Assembly: GCA_017961585.1 (NCBI GenBank)
Contig: JAGCWX010000020.1
Location: 86,310-150,309 of the forward strand
Direction of reading: 5' to 3'
From: Elusimicrobiaceae bacterium
GTDB lineage: Bacteria; Elusimicrobiota; Elusimicrobia; Elusimicrobiales; Elusimicrobiaceae
Length of the DNA: 64,000 bases
In this document: positions 1-7,825 of the stretch, in pieces
How the letters are laid out: each line of letters begins with the position of its first letter
Numbering within the stretch: position 1 is the stretch's first letter
Made by a program: the position numbers and the translations under genes
Notes under the pieces: model-generated
Told to the model about the DNA's origin: nothing
The model's input: only the letters and a program-made list of their open reading frames with translations
Databases searched by the model: none

Positions 1-1265
1 GAGTCAAAAATTTCGGCACATTGTTTGTTGGCCATTAATATGGTTCCATTGGGGAAACGTGCATACAACCCCAGCGGAATATTCTGCACCACCGCGGTCA
101 GTAAATTGTTGGCCCGTTTTACTTCTTGGCTGCGGTGAATATTCTCGGTGATATCTTCCACAATGGAAAGCACCAACGGTTTGGGGCCGGCATCCATCAG
201 CGGTACTTTGCGCAAGTGCAAAATACGCTTGTTACCTTGCGAATCCACATATTCTTCTTCGGGAAAATCTTTCACTTCCCCTTCGCGCAGAATTTCCTGT
301 TCGCGCAGACGGTTGGCTTTTACCTGTTCCAAAGTTTGATAAGTATGTGCCCGGTTGACACTTTTTTCATCTTTTTCGTTAAGCGTTTTTAAACTTTGGC
401 GGTTGAAAAACGTCATATTCCCGTCAATATCGCGCGTATACAACCCCAGGGGCACGTTATCAAGCACAGCGCGCAACAACGTACGGTTTTGCAATAAACC
501 TTGCTGTTCGTGATGGCGTGCGGTGATGTCTTCAAATTGCGTTAAAATGCGCAGCTCTTGCCCGGGTTTGGCCGGCAAAAATTCCTTGCGCACACACAAA
601 GCAACGGTTTGGCCTTGCTCATCTTTATAAACTAAATCGGTCGGTTTGGGAGCGGTTTTCTTCTCTATGAGTTCCTGGTCCAGCTGTTGCAGTGAAGCCG
701 TAATCTCTTTGGGAAAGAAGGGATAGATATCCTGCCCGGCGATATCCACCGCCTGGTAACCGAACAAATCTTCGGCGCGCTTGTTCCAAAACAAACAATG
801 CCCGGCTAAATCTTGCACCACAATGGCCGAGGGCGAAACATCCAACGCATCGTGCAAGAAGGCATTGTCCGACGTTAATTGGGTAAAATAGGGGATGGAT
901 TCAAGCGTCAGCAAAATAAACGGGGTTTCTGCCAAAAAACTGGCCGCTGCCCCTACGAATACGGACTCGGCCTGTTGGTTAATTAGCTCAATAATTATTT
1001 TCTTGCGGTTTTCCGCCTGCGCCATGGAGCGGATTTTGTCCATCGTGAGCCCAAAGCGGTCCACGTACGAGGATTGCAAATCCTGCTCGGTGGTGTGGAG
1101 CAATTGGGCCGCGCTGGCGTTGGCAAAGCTCACACGCCCCGTGGCATCCACCAGCAAAACCGCCAGCGGATACTGCTTTAAAAATTCCATCATCTCGGCC
1201 GATAGCTTTCGCACCGCCGAAACAGGTGATGGTTTGGAAAAAAGTGAAAATAATTTGTTTGCCAT
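1..1265 (-). CDS. multi-PAS sensor protein, N-terminal part
   Basis: The reading frame is open from an ATG at 1265 to the left edge, giving 421 visible residues with no stop. Successive PAS-like units begin near residues 25, 139, 267 and 389; the last two start with almost the same wording (NVPLGLY.R and NIPLGLYAR), as in tandem PAS arrays of sensory kinases. PAS domains bind ligands or cofactors and pass the signal to an output module. That module (histidine kinase, GGDEF or other) lies outside the window, so the protein cannot be classed further. There is no membrane segment or signal peptide in the visible part, so this portion should be cytoplasmic. The ATG follows an AGAGGGG ribosome site. 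It is divergent from the OmpA lipoprotein gene. Confidence 0.85.
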   Translation of the reverse strand, partial: MANKLFSLFSKPSPVSAVRKLSAEMMEFLKQYPLAVLLVDATGRVSFANASAAQLLHTTEQDLQSSYVDRFGLTMDKIRSMAQAENRKKIIIELINQQAESVFVGAAASFLAETPFILLTLESIPYFTQLTSDNAFLHDALDVSPSAIVVQDLAGHCLFWNKRAEDLFGYQAVDIAGQDIYPFFPKEITASLQQLDQELIEKKTAPKPTDLVYKDEQGQTVALCVRKEFLPAKPGQELRILTQFEDITARHHEQQGLLQNRTLLRAVLDNVPLGLYTRDIDGNMTFFNRQSLKTLNEKDEKSVNRAHTYQTLEQVKANRLREQEILREGEVKDFPEEEYVDSQGNKRILHLRKVPLMDAGPKPLVLSIVEDITENIHRSQEVKRANNLLTAVVQNIPLGLYARFPNGTILMANKQCAEIFD

Positions 1266-1377
1266 AAACCCCTCTTATTTACCCGAACGCGCGAGCGTAA
1301 CGCGCACGCATACTTACGTATATCATAATAAATTATCTGCCGCGGTGCAACGGGATAAAAATTTCCTTAAATTTTTA

Positions 1378-1406
1378 TTGTACCGGGTGCAGGAAAAAAG
1401 TACAAT
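1378..1406 (+). promoter_or_regulatory. sigma70-type promoter of OmpA lipoprotein
   Basis: TTGTAC (1378-1383), 17-bp spacer, TACAAT (1401-1406). A strong AAGGAG site follows at 1425-1430, so this is a leadered transcript, unlike many genes in the window. Confidence 0.65.
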
Positions 1407-1439
1407 ATATCTATCTTATTTAAAAAGGAGAACAGACGC

Positions 1440-2075
1440 ATGAAGAAAACTGTTTTACTAGGCACAATTTGTGCTGTGTTGTTGACTGCGTGTACCACCC
1501 CTGGTAAACGTACGGCCATTGGTGCCGGCGCCGGGGCTGCGGTAGGCGCTGGGGCCGGGGCTTTGATTTCCCACGCTACGGGCGGCAAAGCCGGTACGGG
1601 TGCCCTGATTGGTGGTTTAACGGGCTTAGCTGCCGGCGGTGCTTTGGGGAATTATTACGATAAACAAGCCAAAGAACTCGCCGCGATTGCCGACGTGGTA
1701 AAGACCGACAACGGCTTGCAAGTCTACCTGAAAAACGACATTTTGTTCGCTCTCAACAGCGCGGCCTTATCCACCGAAGCGATGCAAACGTTGACAGATT
1801 TGAACCGGGTACTTAAAAAATACCCCAAAAACCGCATTGTGGTACAAGGGTTCACCGATTCTACCGGTACGGACGAATTCAACCAAACCCTTTCCGAACA
1901 ACGCGCCCAAGCAGTATACAACTACCTGCTTGCTAACGGGCTTAAAACGTTAAGCATTACTTACGTAGGTTACGGCAAAGCATACCCCGTGGCTTCTAAC
2001 GATACGGAAGAAGGCCGCGCCAAAAACCGCCGCGTAGTGCTTACCATTACCGCCAACGAAAAAGACATTAAATAA
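1440..2075 (+). CDS. OmpA-family peptidoglycan-binding lipoprotein
   Basis: This 211-residue protein starts with a lipoprotein signal ending in the lipobox LLTAC (Cys18), followed by a glycine-zipper region (about residues 27-75) and a C-terminal OmpA domain (about 95-205) with the typical TDSTGTDEFNQTLSEQRA and GRAKNRRVVL segments. Family knowledge: such YiaD/Pal-like proteins are lipid-anchored in the outer membrane and bind diaminopimelate peptidoglycan non-covalently. The glycine zipper resembles those of YiaD and SlyB. The gene stands alone between its own promoter and a strong terminator. The ribosome site AAGGAG lies 9 nt before the ATG. Confidence 0.9.
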   Translation: MKKTVLLGTICAVLLTACTTPGKRTAIGAGAGAAVGAGAGALISHATGGKAGTGALIGGLTGLAAGGALGNYYDKQAKELAAIADVVKTDNGLQVYLKNDILFALNSAALSTEAMQTLTDLNRVLKKYPKNRIVVQGFTDSTGTDEFNQTLSEQRAQAVYNYLLANGLKTLSITYVGYGKAYPVASNDTEEGRAKNRRVVLTITANEKDIK

Positions 2076-2090
2076 TTTTTCGCCTGTGCA

Positions 2091-2122
2091 AAACGCCCCT
2101 ACACAAGTAGGGGCGTTTTTTG
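2091..2122 (+). terminator. intrinsic terminator after OmpA lipoprotein
   Basis: Ten-bp stem AAACGCCCCT/AGGGGCGTTT with an 8-nt loop, then a T run. Confidence 0.9.
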
Positions 2123-2158
2123 CGTACAGTTATCTTTACAAGCGGCTTGTAAATTTGC

Positions 2159-2164
2159 TATTTT
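2159..2164 (+). promoter_or_regulatory. -10 box of leaderless SirB1-like gene
   Basis: TATTTT preceded by TGC (extended -10), with TTTACA 18 bp upstream (2135-2140). Exactly 6 nt separate it from the ATG at 2171 and no ribosome site fits between. Confidence 0.6.
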
Positions 2165-2170
2165 GAATGT

Positions 2171-3016
2171 ATGGAAAACGCAGAAAATTCCCGTCTAAAG
2201 GCACTGTTTAAACTGTTGGAAACGGAAACCGACCAGTACGGCCCCTTATTAAAAGAAGCCCTGGCGCGTGCAATCCAACAAAACCCGGACGACGTGCAAC
2301 GCACGTTGCAAGAGGAATTTTCTTCGTCGGCACCGCGCAATGTGGTGCGTGCGTTGGAAGAAATCTGCTGGGAAGATTTAGCCAAAGCCCTGGCGGCCTT
2401 CTGCGCAAAAATCAATCCGGATTTAGAAGAAGGGCTTTCGCTCTTGGCCAAATTTACGTCGCCCACTACTTCCCGCGGCGATGTGGCCGCCCCGCTAGAT
2501 GACATGGCCGCCAAGCTGCGCCCGGCGTTGGTCAACGCGGCCCAATACGCCGAGATTATTGACCTGCTGGGGCACTTTATTTTCAATTTACAAGGGTTCC
2601 AAACTGTTCCCACCGTTACCGATATTAAAGATTTGTCCTTCCCGCATTTTTTGCAAAGTAAGCAGGGATCGGGGCTGACTATGGCGTGCTTGTATTTATG
2701 TTTGGGCCAACGCTTTGGGATGGAAATGGACGTGGTGGATATGGCCGGGCGATTACTAGTGCACGTGCGCGACACTGCCCACGAAACTTCGTTCTTAATT
2801 GACCCATTGGATCACGGCAAAATGCTTAGCGAAGAAGATTGCCGCCACTACATTCACACGCGCGGGCTGGAAAAAGAGGACGAGCTGTTTGTCCCCCTCT
2901 CTTCGCGCCTGATCGTGCGGCGGTTTATTGCCAATATGATTTACATTTTGAATAAATTGCACGATGAGCGGCGCCTAAAATATTTGCGCAACTATTTGGA
3001 AATTATTAAAGGATAG
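2171..3016 (+). CDS. SirB1-like transglutaminase-fold protein
   Basis: The 281-residue protein resembles the SirB1 / transglutaminase-like family: an all-helical N-terminal region followed by LYLCLGQRFGMEMDVVDMAG and a segment LIDPLDHGKMLSEEDC, which match the family's LY...RLG and IDPF.GG..LS..DC blocks. The usual PGHFL segment, carrying the family's conserved histidine, reads AGRLLV here, so the catalytic-like histidine appears lost. The molecular function of the family is not established. No signal peptide is seen. The gene heads an operon with the NfeD and SPFH genes (8 nt and 18 nt gaps). Start choice rests on the 6-nt -10-to-ATG spacing. Confidence 0.7.
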   Translation: MENAENSRLKALFKLLETETDQYGPLLKEALARAIQQNPDDVQRTLQEEFSSSAPRNVVRALEEICWEDLAKALAAFCAKINPDLEEGLSLLAKFTSPTTSRGDVAAPLDDMAAKLRPALVNAAQYAEIIDLLGHFIFNLQGFQTVPTVTDIKDLSFPHFLQSKQGSGLTMACLYLCLGQRFGMEMDVVDMAGRLLVHVRDTAHETSFLIDPLDHGKMLSEEDCRHYIHTRGLEKEDELFVPLSSRLIVRRFIANMIYILNKLHDERRLKYLRNYLEIIKG

Positions 3017-3024
3017 GAGGTAGC

Positions 3025-3450
3025 GTGAGCTATTATATTTACTTAATCATTGCAGTGGGATGTTTTGTGGGCGAACTATTCACCACGGAATTTTCCCTCA
3101 CCTGTTTAGGAATTGGTTTCTTGGGCGCGGCATTGGCTGCGTGGTTGGGAACCTCTTTATGGGTGCAAGTGGCGGTATTTGCCGTCGTATCGGTGGCGTG
3201 TTGGTTGGGCGTGCGCCCCGTACTGCTTAAGCACCTTTATAATAAGAACAAACAGGTTAAAACACCCACCGATGACGTCATCGGCAAGCCGGCCGTGGTG
3301 GAAGTGGACATTGACCCGGTACACAACACGGGCCGTGTGCGCGTGAGCGGAGAAAGCTGGAAAGCCACCGCCGCCAAACCCTTGGCCAAAGGCACGCCGT
3401 GCGTCGTAGAAAAATTAAACGGTGTGACACTTTTTGTAAAAGAAAAATAA
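3025..3450 (+). CDS. NfeD-like membrane protein
   Basis: A 141-residue protein with two hydrophobic segments (about residues 3-25 and 28-60) followed by a small soluble OB-type domain (about 80-141: DVIGKPAVVEVDIDPVHNTGRVRVSGESW), the layout of short NfeD proteins. NfeD proteins are partners of SPFH/stomatin proteins, and the next gene is exactly such a protein. The pair is expected in the inner membrane and may take part in membrane microdomain organisation or quality control; the precise role is unsettled. Translation starts at a GTG with AGGAGG 4-5 nt upstream. Confidence 0.88.
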   Translation: MSYYIYLIIAVGCFVGELFTTEFSLTCLGIGFLGAALAAWLGTSLWVQVAVFAVVSVACWLGVRPVLLKHLYNKNKQVKTPTDDVIGKPAVVEVDIDPVHNTGRVRVSGESWKATAAKPLAKGTPCVVEKLNGVTLFVKEK

Positions 3451-3468
3451 ATGAAAGGAGAATAAATA

Positions 3469-4485
3469 ATGGAAGAAGCAGCTGGAGTAGGTTTGTTGTT
3501 TTTAGGTGTATTTGCTTTCTTCGTCATCATCCTGATATTTAAAGGGATTGTGATTGTGAAAGAAGGGCAACGTGTGATTATTGAGCGCTTGGGAAAATTT
3601 TCAGGCGTGTTGGACCCGGGGTTCAACTGGATCATCCCGATTTTTGATAAGCCCCACCGTATGGAATGGCGCAGCAGCCGGGAATATATGGATGTGTCGG
3701 GCCGGTCTCGCTCGGTACCGTTTACCGAATATCGCGACGTAGTAGACATGCGTGAAACCGTGTACGACTTCCCGCGCCAAAACGTAATTACGCGCGATAA
3801 CGTAAGCATCCAAATCAACGCGTTGTTGTATTTCCAAGTAACCAACCCGATGGATGCCGCTTATAAAGTGGAATCGTTACCGACGGCTATTGAAAAACTT
3901 ACGCAAACCACCTTGCGTAACTTAATCGGCGAATTGGACTTGGACCAAACGTTGACTTCGCGCGAAACCATCAACTCCAAACTGCGCGACATTTTGGACG
4001 CCGCCACCGATAAATGGGGCGTAAAAGTTACCCGCGTAGAACTCCAGGATATTACTCCCCCCGCCGCCATTCAAGAAGCCATGGAAAAACAGATGAAGGC
4101 CGAACGCGACCGCCGTGCTATGGTAACCGAAGCCGAAGGTACCAAAAAAGCGCAAATCTTGAAAGCGGAAGCTATCCGCGAATCGGAAATCAAGAAGGCG
4201 GAAGGGTACAAGCAAGCCGCTATTTTGGAAGCCGAAGGGCAAGCCGAAGCCAAAATCAAAGTAGCCCAGGCCGAAGCCGAAGCGGTGAAAATTGTGTCCA
4301 CCACCGTGGCGCAATCGTCCAATCCGGCCAGCTATATGATTTCTATGAAATACATTGAAGCGTTGGAAAAAATGACCGAAGGCAAAGATAATAAAATTAT
4401 CTATATGCCCTACGAGGCCTCCAACGTGCTGGGCGCGGTAGCTGCTATTAAAGACTTAACCGGCGGCGTACCGGTAGCAAAATAA
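3469..4485 (+). CDS. SPFH/stomatin-like membrane protein
   Basis: This 338-residue protein has one N-terminal membrane segment (about residues 9-29), the SPFH core starting VIIERLGKFSGVLDPGFNW, and then a long alanine/glutamate/lysine coiled coil (about 205-265) with a short C-terminal tail. It corresponds to the QmcA/stomatin group, which oligomerises on the inner membrane and pairs with NfeD proteins. It is the last gene of the SirB1-like/NfeD/SPFH operon and is followed by a partial repeat arm and a strong terminator. Start ATG has an AAAGGAG site upstream. Confidence 0.92.
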   Translation: MEEAAGVGLLFLGVFAFFVIILIFKGIVIVKEGQRVIIERLGKFSGVLDPGFNWIIPIFDKPHRMEWRSSREYMDVSGRSRSVPFTEYRDVVDMRETVYDFPRQNVITRDNVSIQINALLYFQVTNPMDAAYKVESLPTAIEKLTQTTLRNLIGELDLDQTLTSRETINSKLRDILDAATDKWGVKVTRVELQDITPPAAIQEAMEKQMKAERDRRAMVTEAEGTKKAQILKAEAIRESEIKKAEGYKQAAILEAEGQAEAKIKVAQAEAEAVKIVSTTVAQSSNPASYMISMKYIEALEKMTEGKDNKIIYMPYEASNVLGAVAAIKDLTGGVPVAK

Positions 4486-4500
4486 TTCTTGCCGGAAAAG

Positions 4501-4534
4501 GTTGAGATCCTGAGCAACTACTTCTCAGGATGAC
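4501..4534. repeat. half copy of dispersed GTCA/TGAC repeat
   Basis: Reads gttgagatCCTGAG...CTCAGGATGAC, matching one arm (hairpin plus ATGAC end) of the elements seen at 57-62 kb. The partner arm is absent. Confidence 0.55.
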
Positions 4535-4540
4535 CTTAAA

Positions 4541-4577
4541 AAATTTCCCCCGGGCGTAAACCCGGGGGATTTTTTAT
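4541..4577. terminator. bidirectional terminator, SPFH and pilin genes
   Basis: CCCCCGGG/CCCGGGGG hairpin with A-rich and T-rich flanks, placed between convergent genes. Confidence 0.88.
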
Positions 4578-4594
4578 GTGTCTGCAAAAATAAT

Positions 4595-5086
4595 TTATTC
4601 TGCGGTACGCAATAAGCCCAACGATTCGCAAATCGTTCTGCTCTTCGTATCCGAGGCCGAAACGGGCTCGCACTGCAATTCCAGCGAGGCATCCGCCGAC
4701 GTGCTGGTATACGGGTTCCAAATTCGGTAGCTGTATCCGCTACCACTGTTGATACGGGTAGCCATTACCCCAGGGCAACTCGTACCGGGTACGCTATTAG
4801 GGGCAGTCCCTAACGCAAAGGTAAAATGTTTGCCGTCAATACTGGCAGTGCGGGTATTAGAAGCCGGCAAGCTAGCCACCAACTGGCTAAAAAAGGTGGG
4901 GCAGCTTTCTTTCTCTACGTAATAAGTGTAGATAGCGTCGTTGATAGATTTAATAGAAGACATGGCCTCCGTAGCGCGGGCACGTTCTACCGAGCGCATA
5001 TATTGCGGCATAGCCACTGCCGCCAACACGCCAATGATCAAAACTACTGTTAATAATTCTGTTAATGTAAAACCTAATTTATTCAT
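4595..5086 (-). CDS. type IV pilin-like protein (pilin 1)
   Basis: The 163-residue product begins MNKLG|FTLTELLTVVLIIG, a class III signal: short basic leader, Gly at -1, Phe at +1 and Glu at +5 of the mature protein, then a hydrophobic helix. A prepilin peptidase should cut after Gly5. The rest is a globular pilin head with cysteines at CP, CPG, LQC and CESLG; the C-terminal CESLG motif recurs in pilin 3. Paired cysteines probably make a disulfide-bounded loop. No pilus assembly gene is nearby, so it is an orphan major or minor pilin (or pseudopilin). AGGAGG-type ribosome site (CGGAGGAAGT) precedes the ATG; a TGCTATAAT box overlaps the end of dapL. Confidence 0.88.
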   Translation of the reverse strand: MNKLGFTLTELLTVVLIIGVLAAVAMPQYMRSVERARATEAMSSIKSINDAIYTYYVEKESCPTFFSQLVASLPASNTRTASIDGKHFTFALGTAPNSVPGTSCPGVMATRINSGSGYSYRIWNPYTSTSADASLELQCEPVSASDTKSRTICESLGLLRTAE

Positions 5087-5114
5087 ACTTCCTCCGTATT
5101 TTTATTGTATCAAA

Positions 5115-6347
5115 TTATAGCACTTTGAGCGCACCCAAACGCTGGGCGGCCTGCGCGGTAAGCTGGGGCGTATTAAACGCTGTTAAGCGGAAATACCCCT
5201 CCCCGCATTGACCAAAACCTACCCCGGGCGTACCTACCACCTGGGCTTGATTTAAGAGTAAATCAAAAAATTCCCAAGAAGAAATTTTAGACGGAGTTTT
5301 CAGCCAAATGTAAGGGGCGTTCACCCCGCCAAAGGCCTGCAAACCTACCGCTTGCAACGCACGCAAAATCACTTGTGCATTTTGCTGATAAAGCGCAATG
5401 ACTTGTTTGATTTGCGCCTGCCCTTGCGGGGAATAAACGGCCTCGGCCCCGCGTTGCACGATATAAGGCACGCCGTTAAATTTGGTAGTTTGCCGCCGCA
5501 GCCACAACGCGTGCAGCGCGTGCGAGCCGCCTTGCGGGTCGCAGACATTTACCGATTTGGGCACCACCGTGTAGGCACAGCGCGTGCCCGTAAATCCAGC
5601 CGTTTTTGAGAAGGAGCGGAACTCCACCGCTACTTCACGCGCACCAGGGATTTCGTAAATGGAGTGCGGCAAATCCGAGTCGGTGATATACGCTTCGTAG
5701 GCGGAGTCAAACAAAATAATGCTTTTTTGTTCGCGCGCATAATCCACCCACGTTTGCAGCTGCGCTTTGTTTAGCGCGGCACCGGTAGGATTATTGGGCG
5801 AGCATAAATAAATAATATCCGCGTGCGTTTTGGGCAACGGCGCGCAGAAATTATTTTCTTGCGTGCAAGGCAAATAAATAATTTTTTCAAAACGCCCGCC
5901 GGAAAATTTTCCGCTACGCCCGGCCATGACGTTGGTGTCTAAATAGACGGGATAAACGGGATCTTGCAACGCCACCACACTTTGCTGGGCAAATAATTCC
6001 TGAAAGTTGGCTACGTCGCTCTTGGCGCCGTCGCTCACAAAGATTTCGTCGGCAGAAATGTCCAAATTGCGGGCTTGATAATCGTGCGTGGCAATGGCCT
6101 CACGCAAAAAATCGTATCCCTGTTCGGGCCCGTATCCGCGGAATGTTTTTACGTCGCTCATTTCCGCCGCGGCTTTTTGCAAGGCCTCCACCACCGCCGG
6201 AACCAACGGTTGGCTTACATCCCCAATCCCTAAGCTGATGACTTCCTGCCCGGGATGCGCCGCTTTATAGGCGCGCACACGTTTGGCGATATCGGCAAAC
6301 AAATAACTGCCTTGCAGTTGTAAGTAAGAAGCGTTTAGTTGTGTCAT
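5115..6347 (-). CDS. dapL: LL-diaminopimelate aminotransferase
   Basis: A 410-residue class I/II PLP aminotransferase. Visible marks are the N-terminal [24 protein letters not shown] (PLP contacts), and [12 protein letters not shown] with the Schiff-base lysine at about residue 248. These match DapL, which makes LL-diaminopimelate directly from tetrahydrodipicolinate, skipping the succinylated or acetylated intermediates. The start overlaps the dapF stop as ATGA, so epimerase and aminotransferase are translationally coupled and act in consecutive steps toward meso-DAP for peptidoglycan and lysine. Other family members (aspartate aminotransferases) are similar, but the neighbour and the motifs favour DapL. 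Confidence 0.93.
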   Translation of the reverse strand: MTQLNASYLQLQGSYLFADIAKRVRAYKAAHPGQEVISLGIGDVSQPLVPAVVEALQKAAAEMSDVKTFRGYGPEQGYDFLREAIATHDYQARNLDISADEIFVSDGAKSDVANFQELFAQQSVVALQDPVYPVYLDTNVMAGRSGKFSGGRFEKIIYLPCTQENNFCAPLPKTHADIIYLCSPNNPTGAALNKAQLQTWVDYAREQKSIILFDSAYEAYITDSDLPHSIYEIPGAREVAVEFRSFSKTAGFTGTRCAYTVVPKSVNVCDPQGGSHALHALWLRRQTTKFNGVPYIVQRGAEAVYSPQGQAQIKQVIALYQQNAQVILRALQAVGLQAFGGVNAPYIWLKTPSKISSWEFFDLLLNQAQVVGTPGVGFGQCGEGYFRLTAFNTPQLTAQAAQRLGALKVL

Positions 6348-7132
6348 TTTACGTCCCCTTCAAACACGTATGTAGCCGGGCCGGTCATCCAAATTTCCTG
6401 CTGATCAGGCCAGGCAATTTGCAAGTCCCCCCCGTCTAGCTTGACGGTTACTTGCGGCCCGGTAAGCTTGTTGAGCACGCACGCAGCGGCGGTGGCACAC
6501 GCGCCGGTTCCGCACGCTTGTGTGATGCCGGCTCCGCGTTCCCACACGCGCATACGCACAGTGTGCTCATTTAAAATTTGCACAAATTCCACATTGGTTT
6601 TGTGCGGAAAAGCGGAGTGAACTTCCAACTGCGGGCCGATTTTATCTACGGGGAATTGTTCCACATCTTCCACTTGCACCACAAAGTGCGGGTTGCCCAT
6701 AGAAACGCAAGTACCCGTCCACGTTTGGCCGTCAAGCGAAACGGAAAAAGGCAACTGCGTATCGCGCGGGCGGCCCATATTCACGCGCACTAAATTGTTT
6801 TTCTCGTCAATGATTTCGGTTTCAATGGGCCCGGCTAACGTTTCCAGTACGATTTGTTTTTTGTGTGTTTGACCGCTGCGCAAGAGGTGCATGGGCACAC
6901 AGCGCGAGGCGTTGCCGCACATTTCGGCTTCGCTGCCGTCGCTATTAAAAATACGCATACGCACGTCGGCCTTTTGGGAAGGCAACAGCAACACCAGCCC
7001 ATCGGCCCCAATACCGGTCCGGCGGTTACACAAACGCACCGCCAAGGCGGCCGGATCGTTTACGCTCAAGGCCACCGCACCGTCCAAAAAAACAAAATCG
7101 TTCCCTAATCCGTGATACTTAGTAAAATGCAT
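6344..7132 (-). CDS. dapF: diaminopimelate epimerase
   Basis: This 262-residue protein converts LL- to meso-diaminopimelate. It shows the first active-site cysteine in [11 protein letters not shown] (Cys72) and the second in the [16 protein letters not shown] segment near residues 207-212, plus the duplicated fold typical of DapF. It is the first gene of the dapF-dapL operon. The -10 box ends 6 nt before the ATG, so the transcript should be leaderless. It is divergent from a nitroreductase gene. Confidence 0.96.
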   Translation of the reverse strand: MHFTKYHGLGNDFVFLDGAVALSVNDPAALAVRLCNRRTGIGADGLVLLLPSQKADVRMRIFNSDGSEAEMCGNASRCVPMHLLRSGQTHKKQIVLETLAGPIETEIIDEKNNLVRVNMGRPRDTQLPFSVSLDGQTWTGTCVSMGNPHFVVQVEDVEQFPVDKIGPQLEVHSAFPHKTNVEFVQILNEHTVRMRVWERGAGITQACGTGACATAAACVLNKLTGPQVTVKLDGGDLQIAWPDQQEIWMTGPATYVFEGDVK

Positions 7133-7138
7133 ACATTT

Positions 7139-7144
7139 ATTTTA
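7139..7144 (-). promoter_or_regulatory. -10 box of leaderless dapF
   Basis: TAAAAT on the minus strand, 6 nt (AAATGT) before the ATG at 7132. No Shine-Dalgarno sequence fits. Confidence 0.65.
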
Positions 7145-7189
7145 TAATAATTTGCTAAACTGTTCTTAATTACTTTTAGGGGGATTTTT

Positions 7190-7753
7190 ATGGACGTTAA
7201 AACAGCTATTGAAACGCGACGCAGCATCCGCAAATTTGAAAACATTCCCGTGGAGCGGGAAAAAATCAACCAATGCCTGGAGGCCGCGCGCTTGGCCCCC
7301 TCCGCCTGCAACGCACAACCCTGGCACTACATTGTGATTGACGACCCGCAAGTAAAAGCCGATTTTTGCAAAGAAGCATTTGACGGCATTTACAAAATGA
7401 GTGCGTGGGCCGCCAATGCCCCCGTGATTGTGGCTGTCGTGTCGGACCGGGGCAACTTCACCAGCCGGATGGGCAACTGGTTCCGCAAGACGGAATTTTA
7501 TTTGGTGGACCAAGGGATTTCCGGCGAGCACTTTGTGCTGCGCGCCTGGGAATTGGGATTAGGCACATGTTGGATGGGCTGGTTTGACGCCAAGAAAGCC
7601 GCCAAGTTTTTTAATTTACCTTCCAGCAAAAAATTAGAACATTTGTTTATTGTGGGCTATCCTTCCCCGCAAGCCCTCAAGGATGCCCCCCACGGCCGCC
7701 GCCGATTGGAAGAAATTGTCAGCTACAACGAGTATAAAGAAAAAGCGTTTTAA
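7190..7753 (+). CDS. nitroreductase-family flavoprotein
   Basis: A 187-residue single-domain nitroreductase-fold protein. The N-terminus AIETRRSIRKFE and LEAARLAPSACNAQPWHY are the FMN-binding signatures; the DQGISGEHFVLRAWELGLGTCWMGWF block and the C-terminal GYP segment also fit. These enzymes are FMN- and NAD(P)H-dependent and reduce nitro compounds, quinones or flavins; the true substrate cannot be told. It stands alone between dapF and a terminator. The start is set by AGGGGGA a few bases upstream. Confidence 0.9.
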   Translation: MDVKTAIETRRSIRKFENIPVEREKINQCLEAARLAPSACNAQPWHYIVIDDPQVKADFCKEAFDGIYKMSAWAANAPVIVAVVSDRGNFTSRMGNWFRKTEFYLVDQGISGEHFVLRAWELGLGTCWMGWFDAKKAAKFFNLPSSKKLEHLFIVGYPSPQALKDAPHGRRRLEEIVSYNEYKEKAF

Positions 7754-7770
7754 CGTTTCTACTTTCCATA

Positions 7771-7812
7771 AAAAAGGATGTCACTTTGCGTTTGCAAAAT
7801 GACATCCTTTCT
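7771..7812. terminator. bidirectional terminator
   Basis: Eleven-bp stem AAAGGATGTCA/TGACATCCTTT between the convergent nitroreductase and ankyrin genes. Confidence 0.85.
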
Positions 7813-7825
7813 CTCTCCGAAAAAA

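Noticed and set aside
895..1443. 182-codon plus-strand open frame
   Set aside because: It lies opposite the PAS protein frame, whose PAS motifs are clear; no ribosome site and no recognisable protein character.
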